Assembly (NCBI RefSeq): GCF_007990265.1
Contig: NZ_BJWH01000017.1
Span: 30,072 to 94,071, forward strand
Direction: 5' to 3'
DNA length: 64,000 nucleotides
Source: Cellulomonas terrae
Lineage (GTDB): Bacteria > Actinomycetota > Actinomycetes > Actinomycetales > Cellulomonadaceae
Shown here: positions 45,970 to 55,717 of the stretch, piece after piece
Numbering within the stretch: position 1 is the stretch's first letter
Layout: each line of letters begins with the position of its first letter
The notes under the pieces: model-generated
What the model was told of the DNA's origin: nothing
What the model saw: only the letters and a program-made list of their open reading frames with translations
Databases searched by the model: none
Made by a program: the position numbers and the translations under genes

Positions 45970-46560
45970 ATGAGCGAGTCGCGACGCCTGCCCGCCCGCG
46001 TCTACTGGGTGCGTCGCTTCGTGGTGCTCGGCATCCCGCTGATCATCATCGCGGTCGTCGTCTGGCTGTTCGTGGGCCGCGACTCGCCGGAGGACCCCGC
46101 CGGGCAGGGCGGCACGACGACCGAGGTCGAGCCCGAGCCGAGCCCGACCTCGACGGACTCCGACGGTGTGGCCGACTGCGCGCCCGGAGTCGTGGCCCTC
46201 GCGATGACGGCCGACGCCCCCTCGTTCGCGCCCGGCGTCAGCGCGACGTTCACGGTCTCGGTCACCAACACCGGTGCGGAACCCTGCCTCGTGGACGCCG
46301 GAGAGGCGCAGCGCGAGATCGTCATCACGTCCGGCTCCGACCGGGTGTGGTCCAACCGCGACTGCATCGCGCCCGGCACCGAGACCCGGACGCTGCTGCT
46401 GGCCGGCGGCCAGACCGACACGACACCGTTCGCGTGGAACCGGATCCGCTCCGCGGAGGGCTGCCCGGCGGACCTGCCGGTCCCCGGTGCGGGGACGTAC
46501 TCCGCGCAGCTGAACCTCGCGGGCGTGAGCGCCCCGGCGAGCGTGTTCGGGCTGGACTGA
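45970..46560 (+). CDS. Membrane-anchored protein with extracellular Ig-like domain
   Basis: A 196-residue protein I cannot assign to a named family. A short basic N-terminus precedes one transmembrane helix (about 17-38), then an acidic Thr/Pro/Glu linker (TTTEVEPEPSPTSTDSDG), then a beta-rich domain of about 125 residues with four cysteines that could pair (DCAPG, EPCLVD, RDCIAP, EGCPAD). The domain resembles CARDB/DUF4232-like beta sandwiches found on actinobacterial surfaces. GGAGG precedes the ATG by 4 nt. It is divergent from mutY and convergent with disA, probably monocistronic. Confidence 0.75.
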   Translation: MSESRRLPARVYWVRRFVVLGIPLIIIAVVVWLFVGRDSPEDPAGQGGTTTEVEPEPSPTSTDSDGVADCAPGVVALAMTADAPSFAPGVSATFTVSVTNTGAEPCLVDAGEAQREIVITSGSDRVWSNRDCIAPGTETRTLLLAGGQTDTTPFAWNRIRSAEGCPADLPVPGAGTYSAQLNLAGVSAPASVFGLD

Positions 46561-46564
46561 CGGG

Positions 46565-47641
46565 CTAGACGTACCGCTCGAGGATGCTGGACTCCGCGAG
46601 CCGGGACAGCCCCTCGCGCACGGCCCGGGCGCGCTGCTCGCCGACGCCGTCGACGGCCATGAGGTCCTCGATGCCGGCGGCCAGCAGCTTCTGGAGCCCG
46701 CCGAAGTGCGCGACCAGCCGGTCGACGATGGCGCCGGGCAGGCGCGGGACCTTGGACAGCAGGCGGTAGCCGCGCGGACCCGCCGCCGCGTCGAGCGCGT
46801 CGCCGCCGCCGGGCAGCCCCAGCACGCTGGCGATGCGGGCGTTGTCGAGCAGCTCCGTCGAGTCCAGCTCCGCCAGCTCGTCGAGGACCGAGTCCACCTC
46901 GCGGCGGCTGGTGTCGACGTAGTCGCGGATGATCAGCGCCCGGTCCGAGCCGATGCCGCCGACCAGCTCGTCGAGCTGCAGCGTGAGCAGGCGGCCGTCG
47001 GTGCCCAGCTCGACGACATAGCCCTCGATCTCCTCGGAGATGCGGCGGACCATCTCGAGGCGCTGCACCACGGCGGACACGTCGCGGACCGTGACCAGGT
47101 CCTCGATCTCCAGCGCGGAGAGGGTGCCGCTGACCTCGTCGAGCCGCGACTTGTACCGCTCGAGGGTGGCCAGGGCCTGGTTGGCGCGGGACAGGATGGT
47201 GGTCGAGTCCTCGATGACGTGCCGCTGGCCGCCGACGTACAGCGCGATGATCCGCATCGACGCCGACACCGAGACGACGGGCAGGCCGGTCTGCTTGGCG
47301 ACGCGCTCCGCGGTGCGGTGCCGGGTGCCGGACTCGGACGTCTCGATGGTGACGTCGGGCAGGAGCTGGACGGCCGCGCGCAGGATGCGGGAGATCCCCG
47401 CGTCGACCACGACGGCGCCGTCCATCTTGGCCAGCTCCCGCAGGCGGGTGGCGGAGAACTCCACGTCCAGGACGAAGCCGCCGGAGCAGATGCTCTCGAC
47501 CGTCTGGTCGAAGCCGAGGACGATCAGCGCGCCCGTGCGACCCCGCAGGATCCGCTCCAGACCGTCGCGAAGCTCGCCGCCGGGCGCGACGGCGGCAAGG
47601 GTCGACCTGAGGAGGTCGTCGGGGGCGTGCGAGTGGGGCAC
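46565..47641 (-). CDS. disA: DNA integrity scanning diadenylate cyclase DisA
   Basis: A 358-residue enzyme that makes cyclic di-AMP from two ATP and senses branched DNA. The DAC domain holds DGA (74-76) and RHRTAE (107-112), the catalytic signatures; a coiled linker (about 140-290) and a C-terminal RuvA-like helix-hairpin-helix ([20 protein letters not shown]) follow. GTG at 47641 is chosen because TACCAT lies 6 nt upstream without a Shine-Dalgarno sequence, predicting a leaderless message. It lies close to mutY and radA; disA and radA are adjacent in many Gram-positives and their products interact. Confidence 0.96.
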   Translation of the reverse strand: MPHSHAPDDLLRSTLAAVAPGGELRDGLERILRGRTGALIVLGFDQTVESICSGGFVLDVEFSATRLRELAKMDGAVVVDAGISRILRAAVQLLPDVTIETSESGTRHRTAERVAKQTGLPVVSVSASMRIIALYVGGQRHVIEDSTTILSRANQALATLERYKSRLDEVSGTLSALEIEDLVTVRDVSAVVQRLEMVRRISEEIEGYVVELGTDGRLLTLQLDELVGGIGSDRALIIRDYVDTSRREVDSVLDELAELDSTELLDNARIASVLGLPGGGDALDAAAGPRGYRLLSKVPRLPGAIVDRLVAHFGGLQKLLAAGIEDLMAVDGVGEQRARAVREGLSRLAESSILERYV

Positions 47642-47703
47642 GGTTGCATGGTAACGACGAGCACCGACGCGGGTCGCCGCGACCCGCATGCCGGACCCGT
47701 TCG

Positions 47704-48783
47704 CTACGACGGGTTCGCCCGTCTGCCGTCGGCGGGGGGTGCGGTGCTGTCGCGGACCACGAGGTCGACCAGGATGCGGTGCTGCTCCGGTGCCGGGGGG
47801 AGCCCGGCGCGGGAACGGCTGATCGAGGACGTCAGGGCTGCCGCGGCCGCCTTGCCCTTGGCCACGAAGTCCTGCTGGACGGTGGTGAGCGCCGGACGTA
47901 CCCGCTGGGCGAGCGGGGAGTCGTCGAAGCCGACGATCGACAGGTCCTCCGGCATCCGCAGCCCGAGCTCCTCGGCGGCCTTCACGATCGCGGCGGCCAT
48001 CAGGTCAGAGAAGCACAGGACGGCGGTCGGGCGGTCGTCGCCCGCGAGCAGCAGCCGCGCGCCCTCCGAGACGTACGGCTCGCTGTTGTCCCGCACCTCC
48101 ATGACGACGGGCGTCACCCCGGCGTCCGTCAGCTCGTCGACCCAGCCGATCTGGCGCTCGCGCGCCACGTACCCGGACCCGGCCGCCGCAGGGTCCGCCG
48201 CGAGCTCGGCGCGCACCCCGACGTTCATCGTGAGGATGCCGATCCGGCGGTGCCCGAGGTCGAGGAGGTGCCGGGCGCCGAGCCGGGCGCCGTGCCGTTC
48301 GTCGAGCAGCACGCTGGACGCGTCGGCGACGGGCGCGCTGTCGATGAACACCAGCGGCAGCTTGCGCTTCACCAGCCAGCCCACCGCGGGGTAGTCGCCG
48401 GCGCAGCCGTAGATCAGGGCGCCGTCCATCGGGATGTCGCGCGCGGGGATCGTGTCCTCGGAGCTCGTCGACGGCAGCAGCACGACCGCCATGCCGGTGG
48501 GCGCGAGCCCTTCGGCGGCCGACCCGAAGAACGCCGCGGCGATGGGGTCGAGGAACGCGGTGCCGATCGACTCGGTCAGCAGCACGCCGACCGCACCGGT
48601 GGTTCCACGCGCCAGGGCGCGGGCCGACGGGTCGGGGCCGACGTACCCGAGGTCGTCCGCCGCCGCCAGGATCGTGCGCCGCATCTCCGCCGAGAGCTGG
48701 TCGGGGCGGGAGAACGCGTTGGACACCGTCATCCGGCTGACGCCGACGCGGTCCGCGATCGTCTGCAACGTCACCCGGGACAT
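47704..48783 (-). CDS. LacI family transcriptional regulator
   Basis: A 359-residue regulator. The helix-turn-helix is [28 protein letters not shown] at about 3-30, followed by the hinge and a two-lobed periplasmic-binding-like domain ([65 protein letters not shown]). No sugar-metabolism gene adjoins it, so the effector and targets are unknown; the small gene upstream and disA downstream are its only same-strand neighbours. A 29-bp imperfect palindrome over its -10 box suggests autoregulation. The ATG at 48783 gives the standard MSRVTLQ start. Confidence 0.9.
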   Translation of the reverse strand: MSRVTLQTIADRVGVSRMTVSNAFSRPDQLSAEMRRTILAAADDLGYVGPDPSARALARGTTGAVGVLLTESIGTAFLDPIAAAFFGSAAEGLAPTGMAVVLLPSTSSEDTIPARDIPMDGALIYGCAGDYPAVGWLVKRKLPLVFIDSAPVADASSVLLDERHGARLGARHLLDLGHRRIGILTMNVGVRAELAADPAAAGSGYVARERQIGWVDELTDAGVTPVVMEVRDNSEPYVSEGARLLLAGDDRPTAVLCFSDLMAAAIVKAAEELGLRMPEDLSIVGFDDSPLAQRVRPALTTVQQDFVAKGKAAAAALTSSISRSRAGLPPAPEQHRILVDLVVRDSTAPPADGRRANPS

Positions 48784-48789
48784 GAGCCC

Positions 48790-48818
48790 ACCCTGTTCCG
48801 CACCATGCGGGACAGGGT
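48790..48818. promoter_or_regulatory. Imperfect palindrome at the lacI-type promoter
   Basis: ACCCTGT-N-CCGC-N5-GCGG-N-ACAGGGT is symmetrical and begins 6 bp before the start codon. On the minus strand it overlaps TACCCT (48819-48814), a likely -10 box, so it may be an autoregulatory operator. Confidence 0.5.
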
Positions 48819-48851
48819 AGGTCGCCGGGGCGGGTCCCGCTGGGACGGAAC

Positions 48852-49082
48852 TCATCTGGCCGGGTGACCGACCTCGCCGGGGCACGCGGGGGCGACCGCG
48901 TCGGCCAGGTGGTGCAGCGCCCCGGCGAGCGTGCGTCGGGTCCGGGGAGCCCGCGGGCGACGCGTGCGCTGCCGTGGTGCGGCCTCCGGCGCGACGGGCG
49001 CCCAGGGCCGTGCGCTCTCGGCCTCGTGACGTGCGGCGGTCACGCCGAAGAGCAGTCCGAACTGGGGGGTGTCCATCGACAT
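48852..49082 (-). CDS. Small basic protein of unknown function
   Basis: A 76-residue protein starting MSMDTPQFGLLFGVTAARHEAE. The first 20 residues are mildly hydrophobic, the middle (PRQRTRRPRAPRTRRT) is strongly basic, and the end is a short helix (LAGALHHLADAVAP). No family is recognised. AAGGAG sits 8 nt before the ATG, and a near-consensus promoter lies further up, so the product is likely real and well expressed. The basic segment could contact nucleic acid or phospholipid. It lies between radA and the LacI-type gene, on the same strand as both. Confidence 0.7.
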   Translation of the reverse strand: MSMDTPQFGLLFGVTAARHEAESARPWAPVAPEAAPRQRTRRPRAPRTRRTLAGALHHLADAVAPACPGEVGHPAR

Positions 49083-49115
49083 CAGGTGTCTCCTTGTCCG
49101 ATCGTGATCGTCTGT

Positions 49116-49150
49116 ACCGCTAAAGTAACGGTGATCTCTATACCGGTCAA
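49116..49150 (-). promoter_or_regulatory. Strong promoter of the small basic protein with overlapping pseudo-palindrome
   Basis: On the minus strand TTGACC (49150-49145) and TACTTT (49127-49122) have a 17-bp spacer, the best sigma-70-like match seen in this window. ACCGCTAAAGTAACGGT (49116-49132) is a pseudo-palindrome over the -10 box and could bind a repressor. The stretch is AT-richer than its surroundings. Confidence 0.7.
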
Positions 49151-49288
49151 GATCGAGACAGCCGCAGTTTCGCGCAGCCCTGAGACCGATGCGACCCGTC
49201 CCCGCCGAGCGCGTCGTGGCGTGCGCGGACACCGCGACGGCGGCGACGAGCGAGCCGGGGCGCCGACGTCAGCAGGTGGCTGCGACGG

Positions 49289-50713
49289 TCAGCGGCTCGC
49301 GGCCGACGACGCCAGGTCCGGGACGAGGCCGGCCGCGGTGACGGCCTCCCCGAGGTCCGCGGCCGTCAGGACCGTCAGTCCGGCGGGCGGCGTCGCACCG
49401 TCCAGCGCCCCGGCCGGGACGATCGCCCGCGTGAACCCGAGCCGCGCCGCCTCCGCCAGCCGACGTCCGACACCGGAGACCGTCCGGATCTCTCCGGCGA
49501 GCCCGACCTCGCCGATCGCGACCAGCCCGCGCGGCAGCGGGACGTTCTCGCGTGAGCTCACGGCTGCCAGCGCGAGCGCCAGGTCCGCACCCGGCTCGAC
49601 GACGCGCGCGCCCCCGATCGTCGACACGTAGACGTCCTGGTCCGCCAGGCGGGCACCGAGCCGGCGCTGGAGCACCGCGAGCACCATCGCGAGGCGGCTG
49701 CTGTCGACGCCGCTCGTGGTCCGCCGCGGGTTGGGGACCGCGCTCGGGGCCACGAGCGACTGCACCTCGACCACGAGCGGCCGGCGCCCCTCCAGGGTGA
49801 CCGTCAGGCACGTGCCCGGCACGGCGTGCAGGGCCTGGGAGATGAACAGCCCGCTCGGGTCCGGCAGGCCGACGATCCCCGACTCCGACAGGTCGAAGCA
49901 GCCGACCTCGTCGGTCGGGCCGTAGCGGTTCTTGGTCGCGCGGAGCATACGGAGGCGCGAGTGCCGCTCGCCCTCGAACTGGCAGACGACGTCCACGAGG
50001 TGCTCGAGCGTGCGTGGGCCTGCGACGGAGCCGTCCTTGGTGACGTGCCCGATGAGCACCACCGGCAGGTCCCGGGACTTCGCGGCCTGGATGACCGCGC
50101 TGGCCACCTCACGCACCTGCGACACGCCCCCGGCCGTTCCCTCGACCTGCGCCGACGCGATCGTCTGGATCGAGTCGAGCACCAGCAGGTCGGGGTCGAC
50201 GTGCTCGATGTGCCCGAGGACCGTGCCGAGGTCGGTCTCCGCGGTGAGCAGCAGCTGGGGGTCGAGCGCGTGGATCCGGCCGGCTCGCAGGCGCACCTGC
50301 GCGGCGGACTCCTCACCCGTCACGTACAGGACCTTGCGCCCGGTCCGCGCCGCCCGCGCGGCGACGTCGAGCAGCAGGGTCGACTTGCCGACGCCCGGCT
50401 CGCCGGCCAGCAGCACCACCGCCCCGGGGACGAGGCCGCCGCCGAGCACGCGGTCCAGCTCGTCGACCCCGGTGGGCCGGGCCCGCGCAGTCTCGATGTC
50501 GATCTGGTCGATGGGCCGGGCGGGGGAGCGTGCCGGGTTCGTGGCGACCGTGCGCGGAGCACCGCCACCGGGACCGGTGTCCTCCACGACCGACCCCCAC
50601 GCCTGGCACTCGCCGCAGCGGCCGACCCACTTGCCGGCGGTCCACCCGCACTCGGTGCAGCGGAAGGCCGGGCGCGCGCTGCGGTCGGGCCGCTTCGAGG
50701 AGGTCGAGGTCAC
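49289..50713 (-). CDS. radA: DNA repair protein RadA
   Basis: A 474-residue RecA-like helicase that helps process recombination intermediates. The N-terminal zinc finger has two CxxC pairs (FRCTECGWTAGKWVGRCGEC at about 18-37), Walker A is GEPGVGKST at about 104-112, KNRYG at about 260 is the RadA-specific motif, and the C-terminal Lon-protease-like domain starts near 340 (DVYVSTIGGARV). TAGCGT lies 7 nt before the GTG at 50713 with no ribosome binding site, so this start is favoured over in-frame GTGs at 50722 and 50743. It is divergent from the TetR/ABC unit. Confidence 0.95.
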   Translation of the reverse strand: MTSTSSKRPDRSARPAFRCTECGWTAGKWVGRCGECQAWGSVVEDTGPGGGAPRTVATNPARSPARPIDQIDIETARARPTGVDELDRVLGGGLVPGAVVLLAGEPGVGKSTLLLDVAARAARTGRKVLYVTGEESAAQVRLRAGRIHALDPQLLLTAETDLGTVLGHIEHVDPDLLVLDSIQTIASAQVEGTAGGVSQVREVASAVIQAAKSRDLPVVLIGHVTKDGSVAGPRTLEHLVDVVCQFEGERHSRLRMLRATKNRYGPTDEVGCFDLSESGIVGLPDPSGLFISQALHAVPGTCLTVTLEGRRPLVVEVQSLVAPSAVPNPRRTTSGVDSSRLAMVLAVLQRRLGARLADQDVYVSTIGGARVVEPGADLALALAAVSSRENVPLPRGLVAIGEVGLAGEIRTVSGVGRRLAEAARLGFTRAIVPAGALDGATPPAGLTVLTAADLGEAVTAAGLVPDLASSAASR

Positions 50714-50762
50714 GGGCCGCACGCTAGCCGCAGCCTCCGACACGGCCCTCTTGCGCCACGGC

Positions 50763-50796
50763 TGAACACACGTTTAGCGTAGTGAACGTGCGTTCA
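50763..50796. promoter_or_regulatory. Operator over the tetR promoter and start codon
   Basis: TGAACACACGTT and AACGTGCGTTCA are 12-bp arms (11 of 12 symmetrical) around 10 bp that contain TAGCGT (50775-50780), the -10 box. A TetR bound here would block its own transcription and translation start at 50788. Confidence 0.65.
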
Positions 50797-51438
50797 GAGG
50801 ACCTCACCGCCCGCGCCCGCATCCGGGACGCCGCCGTCGCACGCTTCGGCCGTGACGGGTTCCGCGCGCCCGTACGCGCCATCGCCGAGGACGCCGGGGT
50901 CAGCGCCGGGCTCGTGATCCACCACTTCGGCTCCAAGGACGCGCTGCGCGCCGAGTGCGACCACCACGTCCTGACCGTCGTCCGGGAGCAGAAGTCGAGA
51001 GCCATCGCGTACGCGTCCCCCGCCGAGACGATCGGGATGCTCTCGACCGTGCAGGAGTACGCGCCCCTGTTCGCCTACATCGTGCGCAGCCTCCTCGACG
51101 GAGGCGCTCTGGCCGGCCACTTCGTCGACGGGCTCGTCGACGACGCCGCGGACTACCTGCAGGCGGGCGAGGAGGCCGGCACCGTGCGGCCGTCGGCAGA
51201 CCCCGCGGGTCGGGCGCGGCAGGTCGTCGCCCTGCAGGTCGGCCTCATCGTCATGGCGCAGCTCGGCGCCGCCGCAGGACACGGGGTCGCCCCCACCGAG
51301 TCGCCCGCCGAGGCGATGGTCCAGCTCTACGAGCGGTCGATGCTCGCCGGCCTGGAGCTCTACACGCACGGACTGTTCACCGACACCTCCTACCTCGACG
51401 CCTACCTGGAGTACCGACAGAAGGACGGGAAGTCATGA
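50788..51438 (+). CDS. TetR family regulator of the ABC exporter
   Basis: A 216-residue regulator with a helix-turn-helix at about 23-58 ([26 protein letters not shown]) and a hydrophobic C-terminal ligand domain. GTG at 50788 is preferred: TAGCGT lies 7 nt upstream with no ribosome binding site, as at other leaderless genes here; the in-frame GTG at 50782 is too close to that box. Its stop overlaps the ATG of the ABC ATPase (ATGA), so the regulator and exporter form one operon. The inverted repeat over its promoter is the likely binding site. Confidence 0.88.
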   Translation: MRSEDLTARARIRDAAVARFGRDGFRAPVRAIAEDAGVSAGLVIHHFGSKDALRAECDHHVLTVVREQKSRAIAYASPAETIGMLSTVQEYAPLFAYIVRSLLDGGALAGHFVDGLVDDAADYLQAGEEAGTVRPSADPAGRARQVVALQVGLIVMAQLGAAAGHGVAPTESPAEAMVQLYERSMLAGLELYTHGLFTDTSYLDAYLEYRQKDGKS

Positions 51439-52361
51439 CCGAAAATGCCATCGCGGTCAGCGGACTCGTCAAGTCGTTCGGCGCCAAGCGCGCGCTCGAC
51501 GGGTTCGACCTCACGGTCCGCACGGGGGAGGTGCACGGCTTCCTCGGCCCCAACGGCGCAGGCAAGTCGACGACCATCCGCGTGCTGCTCGGGCTCCTGC
51601 GGGCCGACGCGGGCGACGTGCGGCTGCTCGGCGGTGACCCGTGGCGCGACGCGGTCGCCCTGCACCGCCGCCTGGCGTACGTGCCCGGCGAGGTGAACCT
51701 GTGGCCCAACCTGTCGGGCGGCGAGTCGATCGACGTGCTCGGGCGGCTGCGCGGCGGGCTGGACCCCGCGCGCCGCGACGCGCTGGTCGAGCGGTTCGAG
51801 CTCGACCCCCGCATCAAGGGCCGTGCCTACTCGAAGGGCAACCGGCAGAAGGTCGCGCTCGTCGCGGCGCTCGCGGCCGACGTCGAGCTGCTCCTCATGG
51901 ACGAGCCGACCAGCGGACTGGACCCCCTCATGGAGGCGGTGTTCCAGCAGGTCGTGCAGGAGGCGGCCGCCGACGGGCGCACGGTGCTGCTGTCCAGCCA
52001 CATCCTGGCCGAGGTCGAGGCCCTGTGCCGGCGCGTCACGATCATCCGGCAGGGCCGCGCGGTGCAGAGCGGGTCGCTCGAGGAGCTGCGCAGCCTCACG
52101 CGCACGACGGTGACGGCCGGGCTGCGCGACGCCGACGAGGCCGAGCGGACCCTCGCCACGCTCGACGGGGTGCACCACGTGCAGCGCGACGACGGGCACC
52201 TGACGGTCGACGTGGACACCGCCTCGCTCAACGACGTGCTCGCACGGCTCACCGGGTTCGGCGTCCGGTCGCTGACCGCGCACCCGCCGACCCTGGAGGA
52301 CCTGTTCCTGCGCGAGTACAGCGACGAGCTGGCCACGCTGGGCGTCGAGGGGTCCCGGTGA
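51435..52361 (+). CDS. ABC exporter ATP-binding protein
   Basis: A 308-residue ATPase. Walker A is GPNGAGKST at about 38-46, Walker [14 protein letters not shown], and the H-loop SSHI. The signature motif reads [11 protein letters not shown] in place of LSGGQ, a variant seen in actinobacterial drug and polyketide exporters. The C-terminal 80 residues form a regulatory-like domain after the NBD. It energises the downstream permease; the start overlaps the TetR stop and its end overlaps the permease start (GTGA). Confidence 0.93.
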   Translation: MTENAIAVSGLVKSFGAKRALDGFDLTVRTGEVHGFLGPNGAGKSTTIRVLLGLLRADAGDVRLLGGDPWRDAVALHRRLAYVPGEVNLWPNLSGGESIDVLGRLRGGLDPARRDALVERFELDPRIKGRAYSKGNRQKVALVAALAADVELLLMDEPTSGLDPLMEAVFQQVVQEAAADGRTVLLSSHILAEVEALCRRVTIIRQGRAVQSGSLEELRSLTRTTVTAGLRDADEAERTLATLDGVHHVQRDDGHLTVDVDTASLNDVLARLTGFGVRSLTAHPPTLEDLFLREYSDELATLGVEGSR

Positions 52362-53965
52362 GCACGCTCGTCGACACCGAGCTGTCCGGCACGCGCGGGC
52401 TCGTCCGGGTGGCGCTGCGCCTCGACCGGTGGCGCACGGTCGTGTGGGCGGTCGCGGTCGCCGGGCTCACGCAGGTGTCGGTGTCCGCGATCACCGAGCT
52501 CTACTCGACGCCCGAGTCGCGCGCAGGCCGTGCACAGCTCATCTCGTCCCCGGCGGCGACCGCCCTGGCCGGCCCGGGGTACGGGCTCGACGACTACACC
52601 GTCGGCGCGATGACGGCGAACGAGCTGGGCCTGTGGATCATGGTCCCGGTCGGGATCATGGCGCTGCTCACCGTGACCCGGCACCTGCGCGCCGCGGAGG
52701 AGGACGGCCGGCTGGAGCTCGTGCGGTCCGCGCCCGTCGGCCGGGACGCACCGGTCGTCGCCGGGCTGGCCGCGGCCGTCGTCGCCACCCTCGCGGTCGG
52801 CGTGCTGACCTTCCTCGCTCTCCTCACCACGGAGCTCGACGCGGTCGGCTCGGCCGCGCTGGTGGGCGGCGTGGTCATGGTCGGGCTCGTGTTCGCGGGC
52901 GTCTCGGCGGTCACGTCCCAGCTGACCGCCCACGGCCGGACGGCGAGCTCGCTGGCGATGGCGGTGCTCGGCGTCGCGTTCCTCCTGCGGGCCGTCGGGG
53001 ACGTGCGGGGCCCGGAGAGCACGAGCGTGCTGACGTGGCTGTCCCCGTTCGGCTGGGCACAGGCGACGCGGGCGTACGTCGACGAGCGGTTCTGGCCGCT
53101 CGCGATCGGCGTGGTCGCCGCGGCCCTCCTGGTGGGCGGGGCGTTCTGGCTCGCCGGACGTCGCGACCTCGGCACCGGGCTGCTCGCCGAGCGGCTCGGT
53201 CGCCCGCGCGCGACGGATCGCCTGACAGGGATGTTCGCCCTGACGCTGCGCCGGCAGCTCGGCGCCATCGTGTCGTGGGGCGCCGGGATCGTGCTCAGTG
53301 GGGCCCTCATCGGCCTGCTGGCGGGGGAGCTCGTGGACTACGTCGACGACGAACCGCAGCTCGCGCAGATGTTCCCCGACGGACCGGGCGGCGTGATCGC
53401 CTCGGCCTTCGCGCTCTACACGGTGTTCCTCGCGGTGATGGCGGCGGCGTACGCGTCGACGGCCGTCGGGGCCGCACGGTCCGAGGAGCTGGTCACGCGG
53501 GGTGCGCTCGTCCTGGCCGGTCCGGTGTCGCGTACCCGCTGGCTGGGCTCGCAGGTCGGCCTGGCGGGCCTGGCCGCCGCCGTGATCATGCTGCTCACCG
53601 GGCTCGTGATGGGCCTGACGGCGAACGCGTCCCTGGGCAGCGACGGTCACCTGGCCGAGCTCGTCGGTGCCTCGGCCGTGACGCTCCCCGCGATCGGCTG
53701 CGTCCTGGGTCTCGCCGTCGTCGTCCTCGGCGTCGCCCCCCGAGCGTTCGGGCTGGTGTGGGCCTACGTCACGTACGTCGGGGTCGTCGGCCTGTTCGGC
53801 GGGCTCCTGCCCGACGGGTCCGACGTCCTGTCGCCGTTCACCTACACGCCGCAGCTGCCCGCGGAGGCGATGGACTGGCCGCCCGTGCTCCTGCTCACCG
53901 TCGCGGCCGCCGCGCTGATCTCCGCAGGGCTCGCCGCGTTCCGGCGTCGTGACGTGGTCGGCTGA
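52358..53965 (+). CDS. ABC exporter permease (polyketide-antibiotic exporter type)
   Basis: A 535-residue membrane protein with twelve hydrophobic segments in two similar halves, each with an ABC-2-like layout. It matches the large single-chain permeases of actinobacterial polyketide/antibiotic exporters. GTG at 52358 overlaps the stop of the ATPase gene. With the TetR and ATPase it forms a self-contained regulated exporter for a toxic small molecule; the substrate is unknown. Confidence 0.88.
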   Translation: MSTLVDTELSGTRGLVRVALRLDRWRTVVWAVAVAGLTQVSVSAITELYSTPESRAGRAQLISSPAATALAGPGYGLDDYTVGAMTANELGLWIMVPVGIMALLTVTRHLRAAEEDGRLELVRSAPVGRDAPVVAGLAAAVVATLAVGVLTFLALLTTELDAVGSAALVGGVVMVGLVFAGVSAVTSQLTAHGRTASSLAMAVLGVAFLLRAVGDVRGPESTSVLTWLSPFGWAQATRAYVDERFWPLAIGVVAAALLVGGAFWLAGRRDLGTGLLAERLGRPRATDRLTGMFALTLRRQLGAIVSWGAGIVLSGALIGLLAGELVDYVDDEPQLAQMFPDGPGGVIASAFALYTVFLAVMAAAYASTAVGAARSEELVTRGALVLAGPVSRTRWLGSQVGLAGLAAAVIMLLTGLVMGLTANASLGSDGHLAELVGASAVTLPAIGCVLGLAVVVLGVAPRAFGLVWAYVTYVGVVGLFGGLLPDGSDVLSPFTYTPQLPAEAMDWPPVLLLTVAAAALISAGLAAFRRRDVVG

Positions 53966-53975
53966 CTTCCGTCGG

Positions 53976-53981
53976 TAGGCT
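53976..53981 (+). promoter_or_regulatory. -10 box before the membrane-anchored protein gene
   Basis: TAGGCT lies 49 nt before the ATG at 54031, at the end of the exporter operon. No clear -35 box is visible, so support is modest. Confidence 0.35.
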
Positions 53982-54030
53982 GCGGGCGTCCGGCGAGGGT
54001 TCGGGCGACGCGATGCAAGGGGGAGCCCCG

Positions 54031-54831
54031 ATGAGCGACACCGGCCGTCCCGGCCCCGAACGACCGGCCGGCCAGCCGACGGCGCCGATCTCGAACTGGC
54101 AGGCGATGCAGAAGCCGCCCACCGCGCCGATCCCGACCACACCGTCGTCCAGCGACACCGCGGTGTCCCCGGCGTCCCCGACCGAGCCCCCGGCCCCGGC
54201 CGCGTCGGGTCGGCCCCGGTGGCTGGTCCCCGCGATCATCGGCGGCGTCGTGGTCGTGATCGCCGCGATCGTCATCGCCCTCGTCACCAGCGGGGGCGAC
54301 GACGACACCGCGGACGGTCCCCCGGCCGTCGCGTCGACGATCCTGCTGCCCTCGCCGACCCCCACCGTCGAGCCCGTCGCACGCCCTGCGACCACCGCCT
54401 TCGCCGTCGCCCTGCCGACGAGCGTGCTCCAGTACGCGCTCGCGACGTCGGCCGTGGACCCCGAGTGGCAGGCCGCCGGCGCGGTCGAGGCCTACACCGA
54501 GACGTACACGGACGGCGGCTCCGGCACCGTCACGGTCCGGTCCGGCCAGTGGGAGACGCCGGAGGAGGCGGCCGCACTGGCCGCGACGCTCGTCGCCGGG
54601 TTCCCGGCCGCACCGGAGCCGGACCCCTCCGCGTCGCCGTCGGCGTCGACCGGTCCGACCCTCCCGCAGAGCGGTGAGGTCAGCGCCGGAGGTGCCGTCG
54701 CCGGGACCTACTCGATCGCCGACGCGGGCGACGGGACGGGCATCGCGGTGTGGACCAACGGCTCGACGGTCTTCCAGGCGACCGCACCGGTCGCGGACAT
54801 CGCCGACTTCTACAACGCGTTCCCGCTCTGA
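54031..54831 (+). CDS. Membrane-anchored protein of unknown function
   Basis: A 266-residue protein. A Pro/Ser/Thr-rich cytoplasmic segment (about 1-65) is followed by one transmembrane helix (PRWLVPAIIGGVVVVIAAIV, about 63-85) and an extracellular domain of about 170 residues containing VALPTSVLQYALATSAVDPEW and GTGIAVWTNGSTVFQATAP. I do not recognise the domain; it resembles actinobacterial surface proteins with no assigned role. GGGGGAG precedes the ATG by 5-6 nt, and a TAGGCT box is upstream. Its end overlaps the convergent AraC gene by 22 bp. Confidence 0.75.
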   Translation: MSDTGRPGPERPAGQPTAPISNWQAMQKPPTAPIPTTPSSSDTAVSPASPTEPPAPAASGRPRWLVPAIIGGVVVVIAAIVIALVTSGGDDDTADGPPAVASTILLPSPTPTVEPVARPATTAFAVALPTSVLQYALATSAVDPEWQAAGAVEAYTETYTDGGSGTVTVRSGQWETPEEAAALAATLVAGFPAAPEPDPSASPSASTGPTLPQSGEVSAGGAVAGTYSIADAGDGTGIAVWTNGSTVFQATAPVADIADFYNAFPL

Positions 54832-55646
54832 CGCTGGAGCTGCCGGCGGTACGCGCCGGGCGTCAGGCCCGTCGACGCCCGGAAGTCGCTCGTCAGGTGG
54901 GCCTGGTCCGCGTAGCCGAGCTGCACGGCGATCCCCGCGAGGTCGTCGTCGCCGTGCACCGCGATCGCCCGCGCGACCTCCTGCAGCCGGATGCGCCGGG
55001 CCGCCTGCTTGGGACCGATGCCGAGCGTCGCCGACAGCGCGCGCTGGATCGTGCGCTCGCTGACCGCGAAGTGCTCCGCGAGCGGGGTGCCGGTCCGGCG
55101 GTACGCGCGTGAGCGCAGCTCGTCGAGGACGGCGTTGGCGAGCAGGTGCACGTCCGACGGCGGGTGCTCCCGCAGCCGGTCCGCGACCAGCGTGTCGGCC
55201 GCTCGGGCCCGGTCCTGCGGGGTGCTCGCAGCCGCGATGCCGGCCAGCAGGGTGCGCAGACCGTCGTCGACGCCGGCGGCCAGCGGGACCGTCGCGTCGG
55301 CGAGGTCCTGGGGTCGCAGCGTGCCGAGCACGGCGAGCCCGGCGGGCCGCAGCCGGACGGCGAAGACGTCGCCCGACCCGGCGATGCGACGGTGCCACGC
55401 CCGCCGGTGCAGCCCGGTGACGACGAGGCCCGCCGGGACGTCGCCGGTCTCGACCGTCAGCGTGACCGCGGGCAGGTCGACGATCGTCTGGTCGACGACC
55501 TCGCTCTCGTCCAGCTGCCAGCGCACGTGCCAGTACGTGTCGACCACGTCGCGGACGGCGGGGTCCGGGTCGATCCAGCGCGCGGCGTAGCGGACCAGGT
55601 TCTGCGGGTGCAGCACGCCCGAGGCCTCGTCGGGACGGATGCGCAT
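54810..55646 (-). CDS. AraC family transcriptional regulator
   Basis: A 278-residue regulator. The N-terminal half (about 5-130) resembles DUF6597-like sensory domains (VRYAARWIDPDPAVRDVVDTYWHVRW); the C-terminal 100 residues hold two helix-turn-helix units (LAEHFAVSERTIQRALSATLGIGPKQAARRIRL; LAGIAVQLGYADQAHLTSDFRASTGLTPGAYRRQ). It is divergent from the DUF1761 gene, so it may regulate that gene. The ATG at 55646 is adopted in place of an upstream one because it restores the typical start of the sensory domain. Confidence 0.88.
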   Translation of the reverse strand: MRIRPDEASGVLHPQNLVRYAARWIDPDPAVRDVVDTYWHVRWQLDESEVVDQTIVDLPAVTLTVETGDVPAGLVVTGLHRRAWHRRIAGSGDVFAVRLRPAGLAVLGTLRPQDLADATVPLAAGVDDGLRTLLAGIAAASTPQDRARAADTLVADRLREHPPSDVHLLANAVLDELRSRAYRRTGTPLAEHFAVSERTIQRALSATLGIGPKQAARRIRLQEVARAIAVHGDDDLAGIAVQLGYADQAHLTSDFRASTGLTPGAYRRQLQRQSGNAL

Positions 55647-55717
55647 GCGCCCACGATCGCGGCTGGTGTCGCGATTCTCCAAGACCCCCGGCGGCGGGGT
55701 TCTGGACGATCGCGTCC

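Noticed and set aside
55647..55717. AraC operator between AraC and DUF1761 genes
   Set aside because: CCAAGACCCC/GGGGTTCTGG is only an 8-of-10 match and fits GC-rich background, so I do not list it as a site.
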